The notes under the pieces: model-generated | Databases searched by the model: none | Seen by the model: only the letters and a program-made list of their open reading frames with translations | What the model was told of the DNA's origin: nothing | Made by a program: the position numbers and the translations under genes | Shown here: in pieces, positions 15,006-23,786 of the stretch | Position numbering within the stretch: position 1 is the first letter of the stretch | Layout: every line of letters begins with the position of its first letter | DNA from: Actinomycetes bacterium | GTDB taxonomy: Bacteria > Actinomycetota > Thermoleophilia > Solirubrobacterales > Solirubrobacteraceae | Reading direction: 5' to 3' | Length of the DNA: 32,190 nucleotides | Assembly (NCBI GenBank): GCA_021820105.1 | Contig: JAKAED010000029.1 | Location: 1 to 32,190 of the forward strand

Positions 15006-16369
15006 GTGGTTGCGTAGTAGATGGTTTTAATTTCTGTATAGGCGTCGGTCGCATGCGGTCCAAGCTCGCGTCCGTATCCGGACTGCTTGAAGCCGCCGAA
15101 CGGGGTGCTCACGCGGACCGAAGAGTTGGAGTTGATCGACAGCACGCCCGTCTCGACCGCTCGTGCCACCCGCAGCGCCCGCCCACCGTCACGAGTCCAG
15201 ATTGAACCGGACAGACCATAGATCGTGTCGTTGGCCAGGCGCACGGCTTCATCCTCGTCGCGGAACGGAATCACCGCCACGACCGGCCCGAAGATCTCCT
15301 CGCGGACCGCACGCGAGTCTGGTGCGACCGGTGCCAGCACGGTCGGTGCGAACCAGAAGCCCGGCCCTTCTGGGGCACTGCCGCGGAAGGCGATCTCGGC
15401 GCCGTCAGAATCCAGGAATGACGCGACACGGTCGCGCTGCCGGGCGGAGATCAGCGGTCCCATCATCGAGTCTGGATCAAGCGGATCGCCGACCTTGAAG
15501 CTCTCAACGTGAGGTTGGAGCAGCGTCAGGAACTTGTCCACGGCGGATGCCTCTACGAGCAGTCGCGAGCGTGCGCAGCAGTCCTGGCCGGCGTTGTCAA
15601 ATACGGCCCACGGAGCGGCTGCGGCGGCCTTCTCCAGGTCGGCGTCGGCGAAGATGATGTTGGCCGACTTTCCGCCCAGCTCAAGGGTCACGCGCTTGAT
15701 CGTCTGCGCCGCTGCCGCCGCAATCTGCCGGCCCACAGCGGTCGAGCCGGTGAAGGCGATCTTTGCCACGTCTGGGTGCTCGACCAGGTGCGCCCCCGCC
15801 TCCGGTCCGGTTCCGGCAACGACGTTCACGACGCCGGGAGCGATCCCTGCGTCCAGGACGAGCTGTTCAAAGCGCAGCGCGGTGAGCGGTGTCAGCTCTG
15901 CGGGCTTCAGCACCACGGTGTTGCCGGCCGCGAGCGCCGGTCCGAGCTTCCACGCAGCGATCGTCAGTGGGAAGTTCCAGGGAACGATCAGGCCGACGAC
16001 TCCCAGTGGCTCGCGAACCGTGAACGCCTGTCCGCCCGCGACCGGGATGGTGTCGCCGAGCAGGCGCTCGGGCACACCGGCGTAATAGCGGAAGGTGTCC
16101 ACGACCATCCCCATCTCGCCGCGTGCCGAGGCAAGCGGCTTGCCGGCGTTGCGCGCTTCGAGCAGCGCCAGCTCCTCAAGGTGCTCTTCGACCTTGTCGG
16201 CCAGTGCGCGCAGCTGAGCGGCGCGCGCGGCGGGCGCCAGCCCGCGCCACGCTGGAAGCGCGGCGCGGGCCTGGGCGACAGCCTCATCGACTTCATCCGT
16301 CCCCGCACAGGGAACCTCCTCGAGCACGCCTTCAGTGGCGGGCTCGAGGACCGTCAGCACATCAGTCAT
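15002..16369 (-). CDS. NAD(P)-dependent aldehyde dehydrogenase
   Basis: 455 residues, soluble, oxidises an aldehyde to its acid. Motifs in order: PWNFP (130-134, with oxyanion-hole N132), FTGSTAVGR (206-214), general base E230 in TLELGGKS, and catalytic C264 in NAGQDCCARSR. Late signatures EEIFGPV and the C-terminal FGGFKQSGYGRE are also present. The family includes betaine-aldehyde, aminobutyraldehyde and glutamyl-aminobutyraldehyde (PuuC-like) dehydrogenases, which cannot be told apart here. A permease gene ends 41 bases upstream and the SDR gene follows by a 4-base overlap. With a glutamine-synthetase-like gene in the cluster, a role on an aminoaldehyde is the likeliest reading. Confidence 0.92.
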   Translation of the reverse strand: MTDVLTVLEPATEGVLEEVPCAGTDEVDEAVAQARAALPAWRGLAPAARAAQLRALADKVEEHLEELALLEARNAGKPLASARGEMGMVVDTFRYYAGVPERLLGDTIPVAGGQAFTVREPLGVVGLIVPWNFPLTIAAWKLGPALAAGNTVVLKPAELTPLTALRFEQLVLDAGIAPGVVNVVAGTGPEAGAHLVEHPDVAKIAFTGSTAVGRQIAAAAAQTIKRVTLELGGKSANIIFADADLEKAAAAAPWAVFDNAGQDCCARSRLLVEASAVDKFLTLLQPHVESFKVGDPLDPDSMMGPLISARQRDRVASFLDSDGAEIAFRGSAPEGPGFWFAPTVLAPVAPDSRAVREEIFGPVVAVIPFRDEDEAVRLANDTIYGLSGSIWTRDGGRALRVARAVETGVLSINSNSSVRVSTPFGGFKQSGYGRELGPHATDAYTEIKTIYYATT

Positions 16370-16410
16370 GTGGCCTTTCTATGTCAGTGCAAATGCGTTG
16401 AAGCGACCGC

Positions 16411-18006
16411 TCACGGAGCCGCCGGGCCTGGCGCGATCTCCTCAAGCCCCTCGAGCTCGTGGAAGACGCCGTCATCGATCGTCCGGATCGGTCCCTTGAA
16501 GGTGCGCCGCGCCGACAGCAGGTACCAGGCGGTCACCAGCAACATGATCCCGATCGTCACGATCGGTGCGTAGTTCACGGAGCTCCAGCTGAAGCCCTTG
16601 CTGAAGAACACGCCCGCCGGAGAGGTCGGCAGGCAGAAGATGATCACGCACAGGCTCACCCACACCACCGCGATCAGATTCACCCACTTGTACTTGGCGC
16701 CCAGCGTCCACGAGCCCGGCTTGAAACCGTCACCCATACGCCACCGCAGGAATACCGGGATCGTGTAGGCGATGTAGAGGCCGATGACCGTGATCGACGT
16801 GACCGCAAAGAACGCGACCGGGTAACCGGCTGAGTTCGGGAACAGCGCGGGAATGGTGATCAGGGTCGCCATCGCGACGACGAACAGCACCGCGTAGGTG
16901 GGCGTCTTGTTGGCTCCCAGCCGCCGCCACAGCTGGTGGCCGGGGACGGCACCGTCACGGCTGAAGGCGAATGTCATGCGTGAGCAGCTGGTGACGCAGG
17001 CCATGCCGCAGAACAGCTGGCCCACGGTCGAGATGAAGATCACGAGCTTCGCGGTGCCGCTGCCGAGCGCGCTGGTGATGATCGCCAGGGCGGGGAAGCC
17101 GGCGCTGTTGATCGCGTTGAGGTGATTGGGAGTTGCGGCGAAGGTCAGAGCCATCAGCACGATCCAGCCGATCACGGCGGAGTAGGCGACTGAGCGCCAA
17201 ACGCCCCGGGGCGCCGCGTTCTCGGCGCCGTGCGTCTCCTCTGAGATGTGCGCTGAGGCGTCATAGCCCGTGATCGTGTACATGGTCAGCAGGAAGCCCA
17301 GCGGCAGCGTGTAGTACCAGTACATGTGATGCCCGAAGGCGCCGAACGCGCGGCTGCCGAACACGAACGAGGCGGTCGCGTGATGGCTCGGAACCGCGAA
17401 CAGCAGGATCGCGATGACCGCGACGCCAATCACGTGCCACCACACCGAGATGTTGTTGAACAGCGAAACCAGGTGGCTCGAGAAGACGTTGATCAAGCCG
17501 TGGATCACCAGGAACAGCATGAACAGCACGAACACCACGTGCGCGTCGTACTTGACGTTCGTGGAGGCGAAGTTGAAGATGAAGTTCAGGTTGTAGAGCC
17601 CGAGCAGGTACTGAGCGAAGCTGGCGGCCGCGTAATCCACTGAGGCGACGCAGGCGATCAGACCGATCAGGTTGAACCAGCCGGTGAACCAGCCCCAGCC
17701 GGGGCCACCGAGTTTCGAGGCCCAGTAGTAGATGCCGCCTGAGGTGGGCATCGCCGAGGCCAGTTCAGACATCGAGAAGGCCACGCACAGGATCAGGCAC
17801 GCGATCACCGGCCAGCCGATTGAGATCGCCACCGCACCGCCGTTCAGGAATGCCTGCCCGTAGCTGGTGAAGCATCCCGCCAGGACCGAGATGATCGAAA
17901 ACGAGATGGCGAAGTTCGAGAACGAACTCCAGCCGCGCTTGAGCTCCTGTTTGTAACCGAGTTCCGCCAGTTTCTGTTCGTCGGCGGACAGGCTCCCCGT
18001 ACTCAT
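16411..18006 (-). CDS. APC-superfamily amino acid/amine permease
   Basis: 531-residue secondary transporter with about 12 membrane helices. The start ELGYKQELKRGWSSFSNFAI followed by SFSIISVLAGCFTSYG is characteristic of the APC amino acid/choline (ACT, BAT1-like) group; later GYDASAHISEETHGAENAAP is the conserved loop of that group. The ATG at 18004-18006 is preceded by GGAGGGG with nine-base spacing. Substrates of relatives include GABA, choline, ethanolamine and polyamines. It opens the transport/oxidation operon (permease, ALDH, SDR) about 200 bases downstream of the GntR regulator gene, a region with a candidate promoter and operator-like palindrome. Confidence 0.9.
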   Translation of the reverse strand: MSTGSLSADEQKLAELGYKQELKRGWSSFSNFAISFSIISVLAGCFTSYGQAFLNGGAVAISIGWPVIACLILCVAFSMSELASAMPTSGGIYYWASKLGGPGWGWFTGWFNLIGLIACVASVDYAAASFAQYLLGLYNLNFIFNFASTNVKYDAHVVFVLFMLFLVIHGLINVFSSHLVSLFNNISVWWHVIGVAVIAILLFAVPSHHATASFVFGSRAFGAFGHHMYWYYTLPLGFLLTMYTITGYDASAHISEETHGAENAAPRGVWRSVAYSAVIGWIVLMALTFAATPNHLNAINSAGFPALAIITSALGSGTAKLVIFISTVGQLFCGMACVTSCSRMTFAFSRDGAVPGHQLWRRLGANKTPTYAVLFVVAMATLITIPALFPNSAGYPVAFFAVTSITVIGLYIAYTIPVFLRWRMGDGFKPGSWTLGAKYKWVNLIAVVWVSLCVIIFCLPTSPAGVFFSKGFSWSSVNYAPIVTIGIMLLVTAWYLLSARRTFKGPIRTIDDGVFHELEGLEEIAPGPAAP

Positions 18007-18082
18007 GCTTGCTCCCCTCCTAGAGTCTCATGGTGGGCCCCGCAAACCGCCGAAAGGTTCGGCGACCGGCCCTTAGCGCGCG

Positions 18083-18111
18083 ATCCTGCCCAAGCTTGGC
18101 TGCGAAGTCAA
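18083..18111 (-). promoter_or_regulatory. Candidate permease promoter with palindrome between -35 and -10
   Basis: On the minus strand TTGACT (18106-18111) and CAGGAT (18083-18088) are 17 bases apart. The perfect palindrome CCAAGCTTGG (18090-18099) lies in the spacer, a position where a bound regulator such as the neighbouring GntR protein would block polymerase. The permease ATG is about 70 bases downstream. The -10 is weak (3 of 6). Confidence 0.4.
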
Positions 18112-18163
18112 GACCAATCCCGCAACTTCATACATTTGGATAGGCGCCGTGTCGGGTGACCCT

Positions 18164-18193
18164 GTTTCGACCGGCCCGCTGGCCGGTCGAAAC
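18164..18193 (-). terminator. Perfect 13-bp hairpin after the GntR gene
   Basis: GTTTCGACCGGCC (18164-18176), loop CGCT, GGCCGGTCGAAAC (18181-18193): a perfect stem starting 12 bases after the GntR stop (18206). It has no T-run. It probably separates the GS-GntR transcript from the permease operon, or folds so that the downstream genes are less expressed. A dyad operator is the other reading. Confidence 0.6.
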
Positions 18194-18205
18194 GCCCACC
18201 CGGGC

Positions 18206-18949
18206 TCAGGTCCGGGGCAACAGCCCCGCGAGCACATGCTCGGTGCCCCGCAGGTGTTCCGCCATCTCCCGCGCGGCCGCGCCCTCGTCTCCGCTGGCCA
18301 CGGCCGCAAGCAGCCGGCGGTGCTGGCTGTTGGATGAGCCGAGAACCTCAGCCGGGTGCGCGATCAGGGCGAGCAGGCGGGTCACGCTCCCCTGAACCTC
18401 CGTGGTCGTCGTGATGCAGTGTGGATTCCCGGTCGCCTCCGCCAGACCGATATGGAAGCGCACGTCAAGCTGGCGGTAGACGGTGAAGTCCGCGGTTGCT
18501 CCGTCCATCGCGCGGCCCAACTCAGAGAGCATGCTGATCGCCTCCGGGTGCGCTCGCCGACAGGCCAGTACTGCGACACCCACCTCGACCGCGATGCGGT
18601 AGTCCCAGGTCTCGTGCCAACGATCGAGCAGCTCAGCCGGCGGTGGCGGCGCCGGGGGAAGCTCGTCGACGACGAACGTGCCGCCGCCACGACCACGGGT
18701 CGCGTGCAGGTGCCCGCTCTGGCCGAGCGCGACCAGCGCCTGGCGCAGCGTTGAGCGCGCGATGCCTAGCTTCGCGCACAGCTCCCGTTCGGCGGGCAGC
18801 CGCGTGCCCGGTGGCAGCAGTCCCAGGCGGATGGCCGTGCCGATCCTGTCAACCGCCTCCTCAAACGCCGTCTGGGAGCGCACCGGCGCGAAGATCGCAT
18901 CGAGCGAGGTGGCTGTGTCAAGCGTGCCTGTGCGCTCGCTGATCGTCAT
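18206..18949 (-). CDS. GntR-family (FadR/FCD type) transcriptional regulator
   Basis: 247 residues. The N-terminal winged helix-turn-helix (about 28-95) has PPGTRLPAERELCAKLGIAR STLRQAL followed by a wing GRGGGTFV. The C-terminal all-helical FCD domain (about 110-240) has DVRFHIGLAEATGN and HRRLLAAVASGD, with Asp/His positions typical of metal-binding FCD domains that sense organic acids. It starts 19 bases after the ligase gene on the same strand and is followed by a strong hairpin, then the permease operon. It is the obvious local regulator of the cluster, responding to an intermediate; the ligand is unknown. Confidence 0.9.
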   Translation of the reverse strand: MTISERTGTLDTATSLDAIFAPVRSQTAFEEAVDRIGTAIRLGLLPPGTRLPAERELCAKLGIARSTLRQALVALGQSGHLHATRGRGGGTFVVDELPPAPPPPAELLDRWHETWDYRIAVEVGVAVLACRRAHPEAISMLSELGRAMDGATADFTVYRQLDVRFHIGLAEATGNPHCITTTTEVQGSVTRLLALIAHPAEVLGSSNSQHRRLLAAVASGDEGAAAREMAEHLRGTEHVLAGLLPRT

Positions 18950-18968
18950 CGTGCTGTCGTTTCGGGGC

Positions 18969-20297
18969 TCACAGCCGCTCGAAGCCGCGTACCCGTTCCC
19001 AATCTGTCACGGCGGCGTCAAACGCTGTCAGCTCGACGGTCGCGGCGTTCACGTAATGCGCCACTACCTCCTCGCCAAAGGCACGGCGAGCCACGTCGCT
19101 GGCGGCAAAGAGGTCTCGAGCGTCCCGCAACGTGGGCGGCAAACGCGGCCTGCTCTCGCTGACGTACGCATTTCCCTCAAGCGCCGGCTCGAGCTCGAGC
19201 CCCTGCTCCACACCCTCCAGTCCGGCGGCGATCAGCGCCGCCAGGGCCATGTAGGGGTTCAGATCCGCTCCTCCGGAGCGGTTCTCGAAGCGCAGTGAAT
19301 GGCCGTGTCCAACCACCCTGAAGGCGCAGGTGCGATTGTCGTGGCCCCACGCGACCGTTGTGGGGGCGAACGAGCCTACGGCGAAGCGCTTGTAAGAGTT
19401 GATGTTGGGAGCAAGCAGCAGCGTTAGTTCTCGAGCGTAGGCGAGCTGCCCGGCGAGGAACGACTCGAAGGTGTGCCGGTCACGCTGGAACAGCGGTCCC
19501 TCTGCGTCCGCCAGTGAGAAGTGGATGTGGCACGAGTTGCCCTCGCGCTCGTTGAACTTCGCCATGAAGCTGATCGCCATGCCCTCCTGGGCCGCGATCT
19601 CCTTCGCGCCGTTCTTGTAGACGACGTGGTTGTCGGCCATCGTCAGCGCGTCGGCGTAGCGGAAGTTGATCTCGTGCTGCCCGTAGTTGCACTCTCCCTT
19701 GGAGTTCTCCACGACCAGTTCAGCCGCCCTCATCGAGTTGCGGATCCGGCGGATCAGCGGCTCAACGCGCGAGGTGCCAAGCAGTGAGTAGTCGACGTTG
19801 TACTGGTTGCCCGGTTCGAGTTCCCGGTAGCCCTTGCGGAACGCCTCCTCGTAGCTGTCGCGGAAGACCAGAAACTCAAGCTCGGTGGCCGCGTTGGCCG
19901 TCCAGCCACGCTCCGCCAGCCGCGCGAGCTGAGCGCGCAGCACCTGACGCGGTGAGGCCACCACATCGGTGCCATCGGCCCAGGCGAGGTCTGCCAGGCA
20001 CAGCACCGTGGCGGTCTCCCACGGCATCATCCGCAGCGTCGTGAGATCCGGGCGCATCACGAAATCTCCGTAGCCCTTCTGCCACGACGCCATCTCGTAT
20101 CCGTCGACCGTGTTCATCTCCACATCGACGGCCAGCAGGTAGTTGCAGCCCTCAGCGCCGTGGTGCAGCACCTCGTCCAGGAAATACCTGCCGGTCAGGC
20201 GCTTCCCCTGCAGCCGGCCCTGCATGTCCGCCAGTGCCAGTACGACGGTCTCAATCTCGCCCGCGTCGATCCCTGCTCTCAGTGCCTCGAGCTCCAC
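18969..20297 (-). CDS. Glutamine-synthetase-like gamma-glutamyl-amine ligase
   Basis: 442-residue GS-fold ATP-dependent ligase. It has the GS N-terminal beta-grasp region (LADMQGRLQGKRL near 22-34) and the catalytic region with E139/E141 in ATELEFLVF, GECNYGQHEINF (201-212), HIHFS (257-261) and the later NRTCAFRVV plus FENRSGGADLNPY. Length and motifs match the type-I-like paralogues (PuuA, GlnA3/GlnA4, gamma-glutamylmethylamide synthetase) that attach glutamate to amines instead of ammonia; this is favoured by context, not proven by sequence. The GTG start at 20295-20297 follows GGGGAG. It is divergent from the phosphotransferase gene across 97 bases and opens the GS-GntR transcript. Confidence 0.88.
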   Translation of the reverse strand: MELEALRAGIDAGEIETVVLALADMQGRLQGKRLTGRYFLDEVLHHGAEGCNYLLAVDVEMNTVDGYEMASWQKGYGDFVMRPDLTTLRMMPWETATVLCLADLAWADGTDVVASPRQVLRAQLARLAERGWTANAATELEFLVFRDSYEEAFRKGYRELEPGNQYNVDYSLLGTSRVEPLIRRIRNSMRAAELVVENSKGECNYGQHEINFRYADALTMADNHVVYKNGAKEIAAQEGMAISFMAKFNEREGNSCHIHFSLADAEGPLFQRDRHTFESFLAGQLAYARELTLLLAPNINSYKRFAVGSFAPTTVAWGHDNRTCAFRVVGHGHSLRFENRSGGADLNPYMALAALIAAGLEGVEQGLELEPALEGNAYVSESRPRLPPTLRDARDLFAASDVARRAFGEEVVAHYVNAATVELTAFDAAVTDWERVRGFERL

Positions 20298-20310
20298 CGC
20301 AACTCTCCCC

Positions 20311-20339
20311 TTGACTAATGCGCCTGACGACGATGTGAT
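20311..20339 (+). promoter_or_regulatory. Candidate promoter of phosphotransferase-flavoprotein genes
   Basis: TTGACT (20311-20316), 17 bases, TGTGAT (20334-20339, 4 of 6 matches) on the plus strand, about 55 bases ahead of the start at 20395. It lies in the 97-bp divergent gap with the ligase gene, so a single regulator could act on both directions. Confidence 0.4.
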
Positions 20340-20394
20340 GCGCAGCCATGAAGGTATATGAGTCGCGCCTTAACCGCCACACCTTGATCAGCGG

Positions 20395-21306
20395 ATGACT
20401 GAGCTCGCTGATCTGCTGCCGAGGCTCGAGCGTGAACTCGGGGTCAGCTCTGGTGCGCCTCTGCCGCTCAGCGGCGGGATCACCAACCGCAATTACCGGA
20501 TGCGGCTCGGGGCGCATGACTGCGTGCTGCGGCTGCCAGGAGCCGATACGGCGCTGCTCGGGATCGATCGCGTCGCGGAGCGGCTCGCGGCCGAGCGGGC
20601 CGCGAGCCTCGGCATCGGACCGGAACTGCTCTACGCGGACGAGGATTGTCTGGTCACCGCGTTTGTCCCCGGCGTGCCGGTCGACCCGGCGCAACTCCGA
20701 GCCGACCCGGCGCAGGTTGGGCGGGCGCTGCGCGCCTTCCATGACAGCGGCCTGGAACTGCCGATGCGCTTCTGGATCCCGGAGCTGCTTGAAAAGTACG
20801 CGCTGCTGGTGCGGGAGCGCGGCGCCGGCTTGCCGCCCGCCTTCACGCGAGCTCGGGCGCTGGTTGACAGGATTGCGCGCGTGTTGCCGCTGAACGATGC
20901 CGTTCCCTCACACAACGACCTGCTGGCGGGCAACCTGATCCAGACGGGATCGAGCGTCCTGCTCGTTGACTGGGAGTACGCGGGGCTTGGGCATCGCTAC
21001 TTCGACCTGGGCAACCTCGCGGTCAACAACGAGTTTGATGAAGCTGCGGAGCGGCGCCTCCTCGAGTCCTACTTCGGCGTCGCTGACGGCGGTGAACCTG
21101 CCGGGAGCGCGCAGGCGCGGCTGGCGCGGCTGCGTCTGTTCCGCCTTGTATCCGATGCCCGGGAGGCCGCGTGGGGAGTGGCTCAGGAGCTCATCTCCGA
21201 GCTGGAGTTTGACTTCGCCGCCTATGCGGATGAGCACTTTGAGCGGCTCGACCGAGCTGCCGCCGACCCACAACTGGAGGAATACCTGAATGCCGCGACC
21301 CCGTGA
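20395..21306 (+). CDS. Choline/ethanolamine-kinase-like phosphotransferase (APH fold)
   Basis: 303-residue small-molecule kinase. The N-lobe has LSGGITNRNYRM (nucleotide loop, 26-37) and VLRLPG; the C-lobe has the catalytic Brenner motif SHNDLLAGN (172-180) and the metal motif VDWEYAG (D192), followed by YFDLGNLAVNN. That combination is typical of the choline/ethanolamine kinase (LicA-like) branch of the APH superfamily. It could phosphorylate an amino alcohol or a thiamine-like substrate. The gene's last 17 bases overlap the flavoprotein gene, so the two are co-translated. A kinase fused by operon to a demethylating flavoprotein is not a textbook pairing. Confidence 0.85.
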   Translation: MTELADLLPRLERELGVSSGAPLPLSGGITNRNYRMRLGAHDCVLRLPGADTALLGIDRVAERLAAERAASLGIGPELLYADEDCLVTAFVPGVPVDPAQLRADPAQVGRALRAFHDSGLELPMRFWIPELLEKYALLVRERGAGLPPAFTRARALVDRIARVLPLNDAVPSHNDLLAGNLIQTGSSVLLVDWEYAGLGHRYFDLGNLAVNNEFDEAAERRLLESYFGVADGGEPAGSAQARLARLRLFRLVSDAREAAWGVAQELISELEFDFAAYADEHFERLDRAAADPQLEEYLNAATP

Positions 21307-23725
21307 ACTGCCTGACCGTGCCCGGATCGTGATCATCGGCGGTGGCGTTGGCGGTACCGCCATCGCGCACCAACTGGCCAAGCTCGGGGAGCGCGATGTG
21401 ATCCTGCTTGACCGCAACGAGCTGACCAGTGGCTCGACGTTCCACTCGGCCGGGCTGGTCGGACAGCTGCGTGGCAGCGTCTCGCTGACCCGAATGATGA
21501 TGGACTCGGTGGCCCTGTACCGGACGCTGGACTGCGGTTGGACCGAGTGCGGTGGCATCCGTCTCGCCTGCACTCCCGAGCGCGAGCAGGAGGTGCTGCG
21601 TCAGGTGGCCTGGGCGCGCACCTTCGGGCTGCCGCTCGAGCTGATCGGGCCCGAGGAGGCTCAGCGGCTGTTCCCGCTGATGGTCACCGACGGCGTGCGC
21701 TGTGGGTCCTACCTGCCCACCGACGGATATCTCGACCCCTCGCAGCTGACCTACGCGCTGGCCGAGGAGGCTCGCGCGGAGGGGGTGCGGATCTTCACCC
21801 ATACGCGCGTGACCGGGATCGACGTCCGCGGCGGACGGGTGCGCGGCGTTGAGACTGAGTGGGGCCCGGTTGAGGCGGAGATCGTGGTCAACGCCGGCGG
21901 CATGTATGCAGCGGAGATCGGCCGGCTGGCGGGTGTCAGGGTCCCGATCGTGCCATTCGCGCACGAGTACCTGGTGACGCAACCATTCCGCGAACGGGAA
22001 CGCGATGCCGACGGCAAGATCGTGCACCTGCCGACGCTGCGCGACCCGGACAACCTGATCTACTTCCGTGAGGAGGGGGACGGTCTGGTGATGGGTGGCT
22101 ATGAACGTCACAGCGCACCGTGGTCACTGGACGCACAGCTGGTCGACCGCATCCCGGCGGACTTCAACGGTCGGCTGCTCGAGGAGGACTGGCCGCGCTT
22201 TGAGGAGATCGCCGAGAACTCCCGGCGTCGGGTTCCGGCGATGGAGGACGTCAGGGTCACGCGGCTGATCAACGGACCGGAGGCGTTCACCCCGGACAAC
22301 GAGTTCTGCCTCGGCGAGAGCGACGTTGGCGGCTTCTTCGTGGCCGCCGGCTTCTGCGCCCACGGCCTGGCGGGGGCGGGCGGGATGGGGAAGCTGATGG
22401 CGGAGTGGATCGTCGCCGGCGAGCCGGGGCTTGACGTCTGGGAGATGGACATCCGCCGCTTCGGCCCGCAGTACCGCTCTCCCGCCTACACGCTCAAGCG
22501 CACCAAGGAGGTCTACGAGACCTATTACGACATCCGCTACCCCGGGCACGAGCGGCAGGCCGGTAGGCCTCTGCGGCTGCCGCCCGCCTACCAGTGGCAC
22601 GCTGAGCACTACGCGAGCTTTGGCGAGAAGTCCGGTTGGGAACGGGTCAACTGGTATGAGGGCAACGCTGCCGCCGGGGACGCGAGCCTGCGCCCGCGTG
22701 GCTGGGCGGGGATGCACTGGTCGCCCGCGATCGGCGCCGAGGCACTAGGCACGCGAGCGCGCGCGGGGCTGTTTGATGAGTCCTCCTTCAGCAAGCTGGA
22801 GCTGACCGGACCGGGAGCGGCGGCGTTGCTGGAGCAGTTGTGCGACAACCGCGTGGCACGCGAGGTCGGTCAGATCACCTACACACAGATGCTCAACCGT
22901 CACGGCGGGATCGAGTGCGACTTCACTGTGACCCGTGTTGCTGAGGAGCTTTTCCAGATCGTCACCGGCACCGCCTTTGGGCAGCACGACGCGAGCTGGA
23001 TCCGCCGCCACCTGCCGGCGGACGGCTCGGTGAGCCTGTCCGACGTGACCTCCCGCTGGGCCTGCTTCGGGCTCTGGGGCCCACGCGCGCGTGACGTGCT
23101 CGCGCCGCTTACTCCGGATCCGCTCGACTTCGGCTACATGCGCATGCGCGAGATCACCGTGGGCGACGTGCCGGTGCGTGCGCTGCGGGTCACCTACGTG
23201 GGTGAGTTCGGTTGGGAGCTTTACTGCCCCAGTGAATATGGCCTGAACCTGTGGCGCGCACTGTGGGAGTCCGGCGAGCCGGCGGGGATGGTGGCCGGCG
23301 GCTACCGCGCGATCGACTCGCTGCGGCTGGAGAAGGGCTACCGCGCGTGGGGCTCTGACATCACGCCTGACGAGAGCCCGTATGAGGCCGGCCTCGGGTT
23401 CTGTGTCGCAGCGGACAAGACGTTCAACGGCTCCGAGACGTTGCGCGACCGGCCGGTCACGCGGCGGTTGCGATGCATCACGCTCAGTGACCCCCGGGCG
23501 GTCACGCTCGGCAACGAGCCGGTGCGGATCGACGGGGCGGTGGTTGGCCGGGTGACAAGCGGCGGCTACGGCTACGCGGTGCAGCGCTCGATCGCCTATG
23601 CCTACCTGCCGCCGGAGGTTGATGTCGGCGCCTCGCTGGAGATCGACATCTTTGGCGAGTGGGTGTCCGGCGAGGTCACCCGTGAGCCGCTGTATGACCC
23701 GGAGGGGGCGCGGCTGCGGGGGTGA
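21290..23725 (+). CDS. DAO-GcvT flavoprotein, dimethylglycine/sarcosine dehydrogenase-like
   Basis: 811-residue two-domain enzyme. The N-terminal DAO domain has the ADP motif IIGGGVGGTAIAHQL (15-29) and STFHSAGL with H52 at the position of the histidine that carries covalent FAD in dimethylglycine dehydrogenases. The C-terminal half (from about 430) is a GcvT/aminomethyltransferase domain with WERVNWYE, FDESSFSKLELTGPGA, VTYVGEFGWELY and RLEKGYRAWGSDIT, which in relatives accepts formaldehyde onto tetrahydrofolate. It should therefore oxidise an N-methylated amine or amino acid and deliver a C1 unit to folate. Substrate choice (dimethylglycine, sarcosine, glutamylated methylamine) is open. 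GGAGG precedes the ATG with nine-base spacing, inside the kinase gene. Confidence 0.92.
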   Translation: MPRPRELPDRARIVIIGGGVGGTAIAHQLAKLGERDVILLDRNELTSGSTFHSAGLVGQLRGSVSLTRMMMDSVALYRTLDCGWTECGGIRLACTPEREQEVLRQVAWARTFGLPLELIGPEEAQRLFPLMVTDGVRCGSYLPTDGYLDPSQLTYALAEEARAEGVRIFTHTRVTGIDVRGGRVRGVETEWGPVEAEIVVNAGGMYAAEIGRLAGVRVPIVPFAHEYLVTQPFRERERDADGKIVHLPTLRDPDNLIYFREEGDGLVMGGYERHSAPWSLDAQLVDRIPADFNGRLLEEDWPRFEEIAENSRRRVPAMEDVRVTRLINGPEAFTPDNEFCLGESDVGGFFVAAGFCAHGLAGAGGMGKLMAEWIVAGEPGLDVWEMDIRRFGPQYRSPAYTLKRTKEVYETYYDIRYPGHERQAGRPLRLPPAYQWHAEHYASFGEKSGWERVNWYEGNAAAGDASLRPRGWAGMHWSPAIGAEALGTRARAGLFDESSFSKLELTGPGAAALLEQLCDNRVAREVGQITYTQMLNRHGGIECDFTVTRVAEELFQIVTGTAFGQHDASWIRRHLPADGSVSLSDVTSRWACFGLWGPRARDVLAPLTPDPLDFGYMRMREITVGDVPVRALRVTYVGEFGWELYCPSEYGLNLWRALWESGEPAGMVAGGYRAIDSLRLEKGYRAWGSDITPDESPYEAGLGFCVAADKTFNGSETLRDRPVTRRLRCITLSDPRAVTLGNEPVRIDGAVVGRVTSGGYGYAVQRSIAYAYLPPEVDVGASLEIDIFGEWVSGEVTREPLYDPEGARLRG

Positions 23726-23786
23726 GGCAGCGTCCAGTTCGCCAGATCCGACCGCAAACCCGCGAAGTTGGCAAACTGGGGCCCCG

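Noticed and set aside
15509-16573. 354-codon plus-strand open frame
   Set aside because: Antisense to the aldehyde dehydrogenase gene, whose catalytic motifs are intact.
20298-20394. Minus-strand promoter for the ligase gene
   Set aside because: A TATACC-like box is present near 20350 but no matching -35 at proper distance could be found, so it was not annotated.
21191-22111. 306-codon minus-strand open frame
   Set aside because: Antisense to the kinase and flavoprotein genes; no family pattern.
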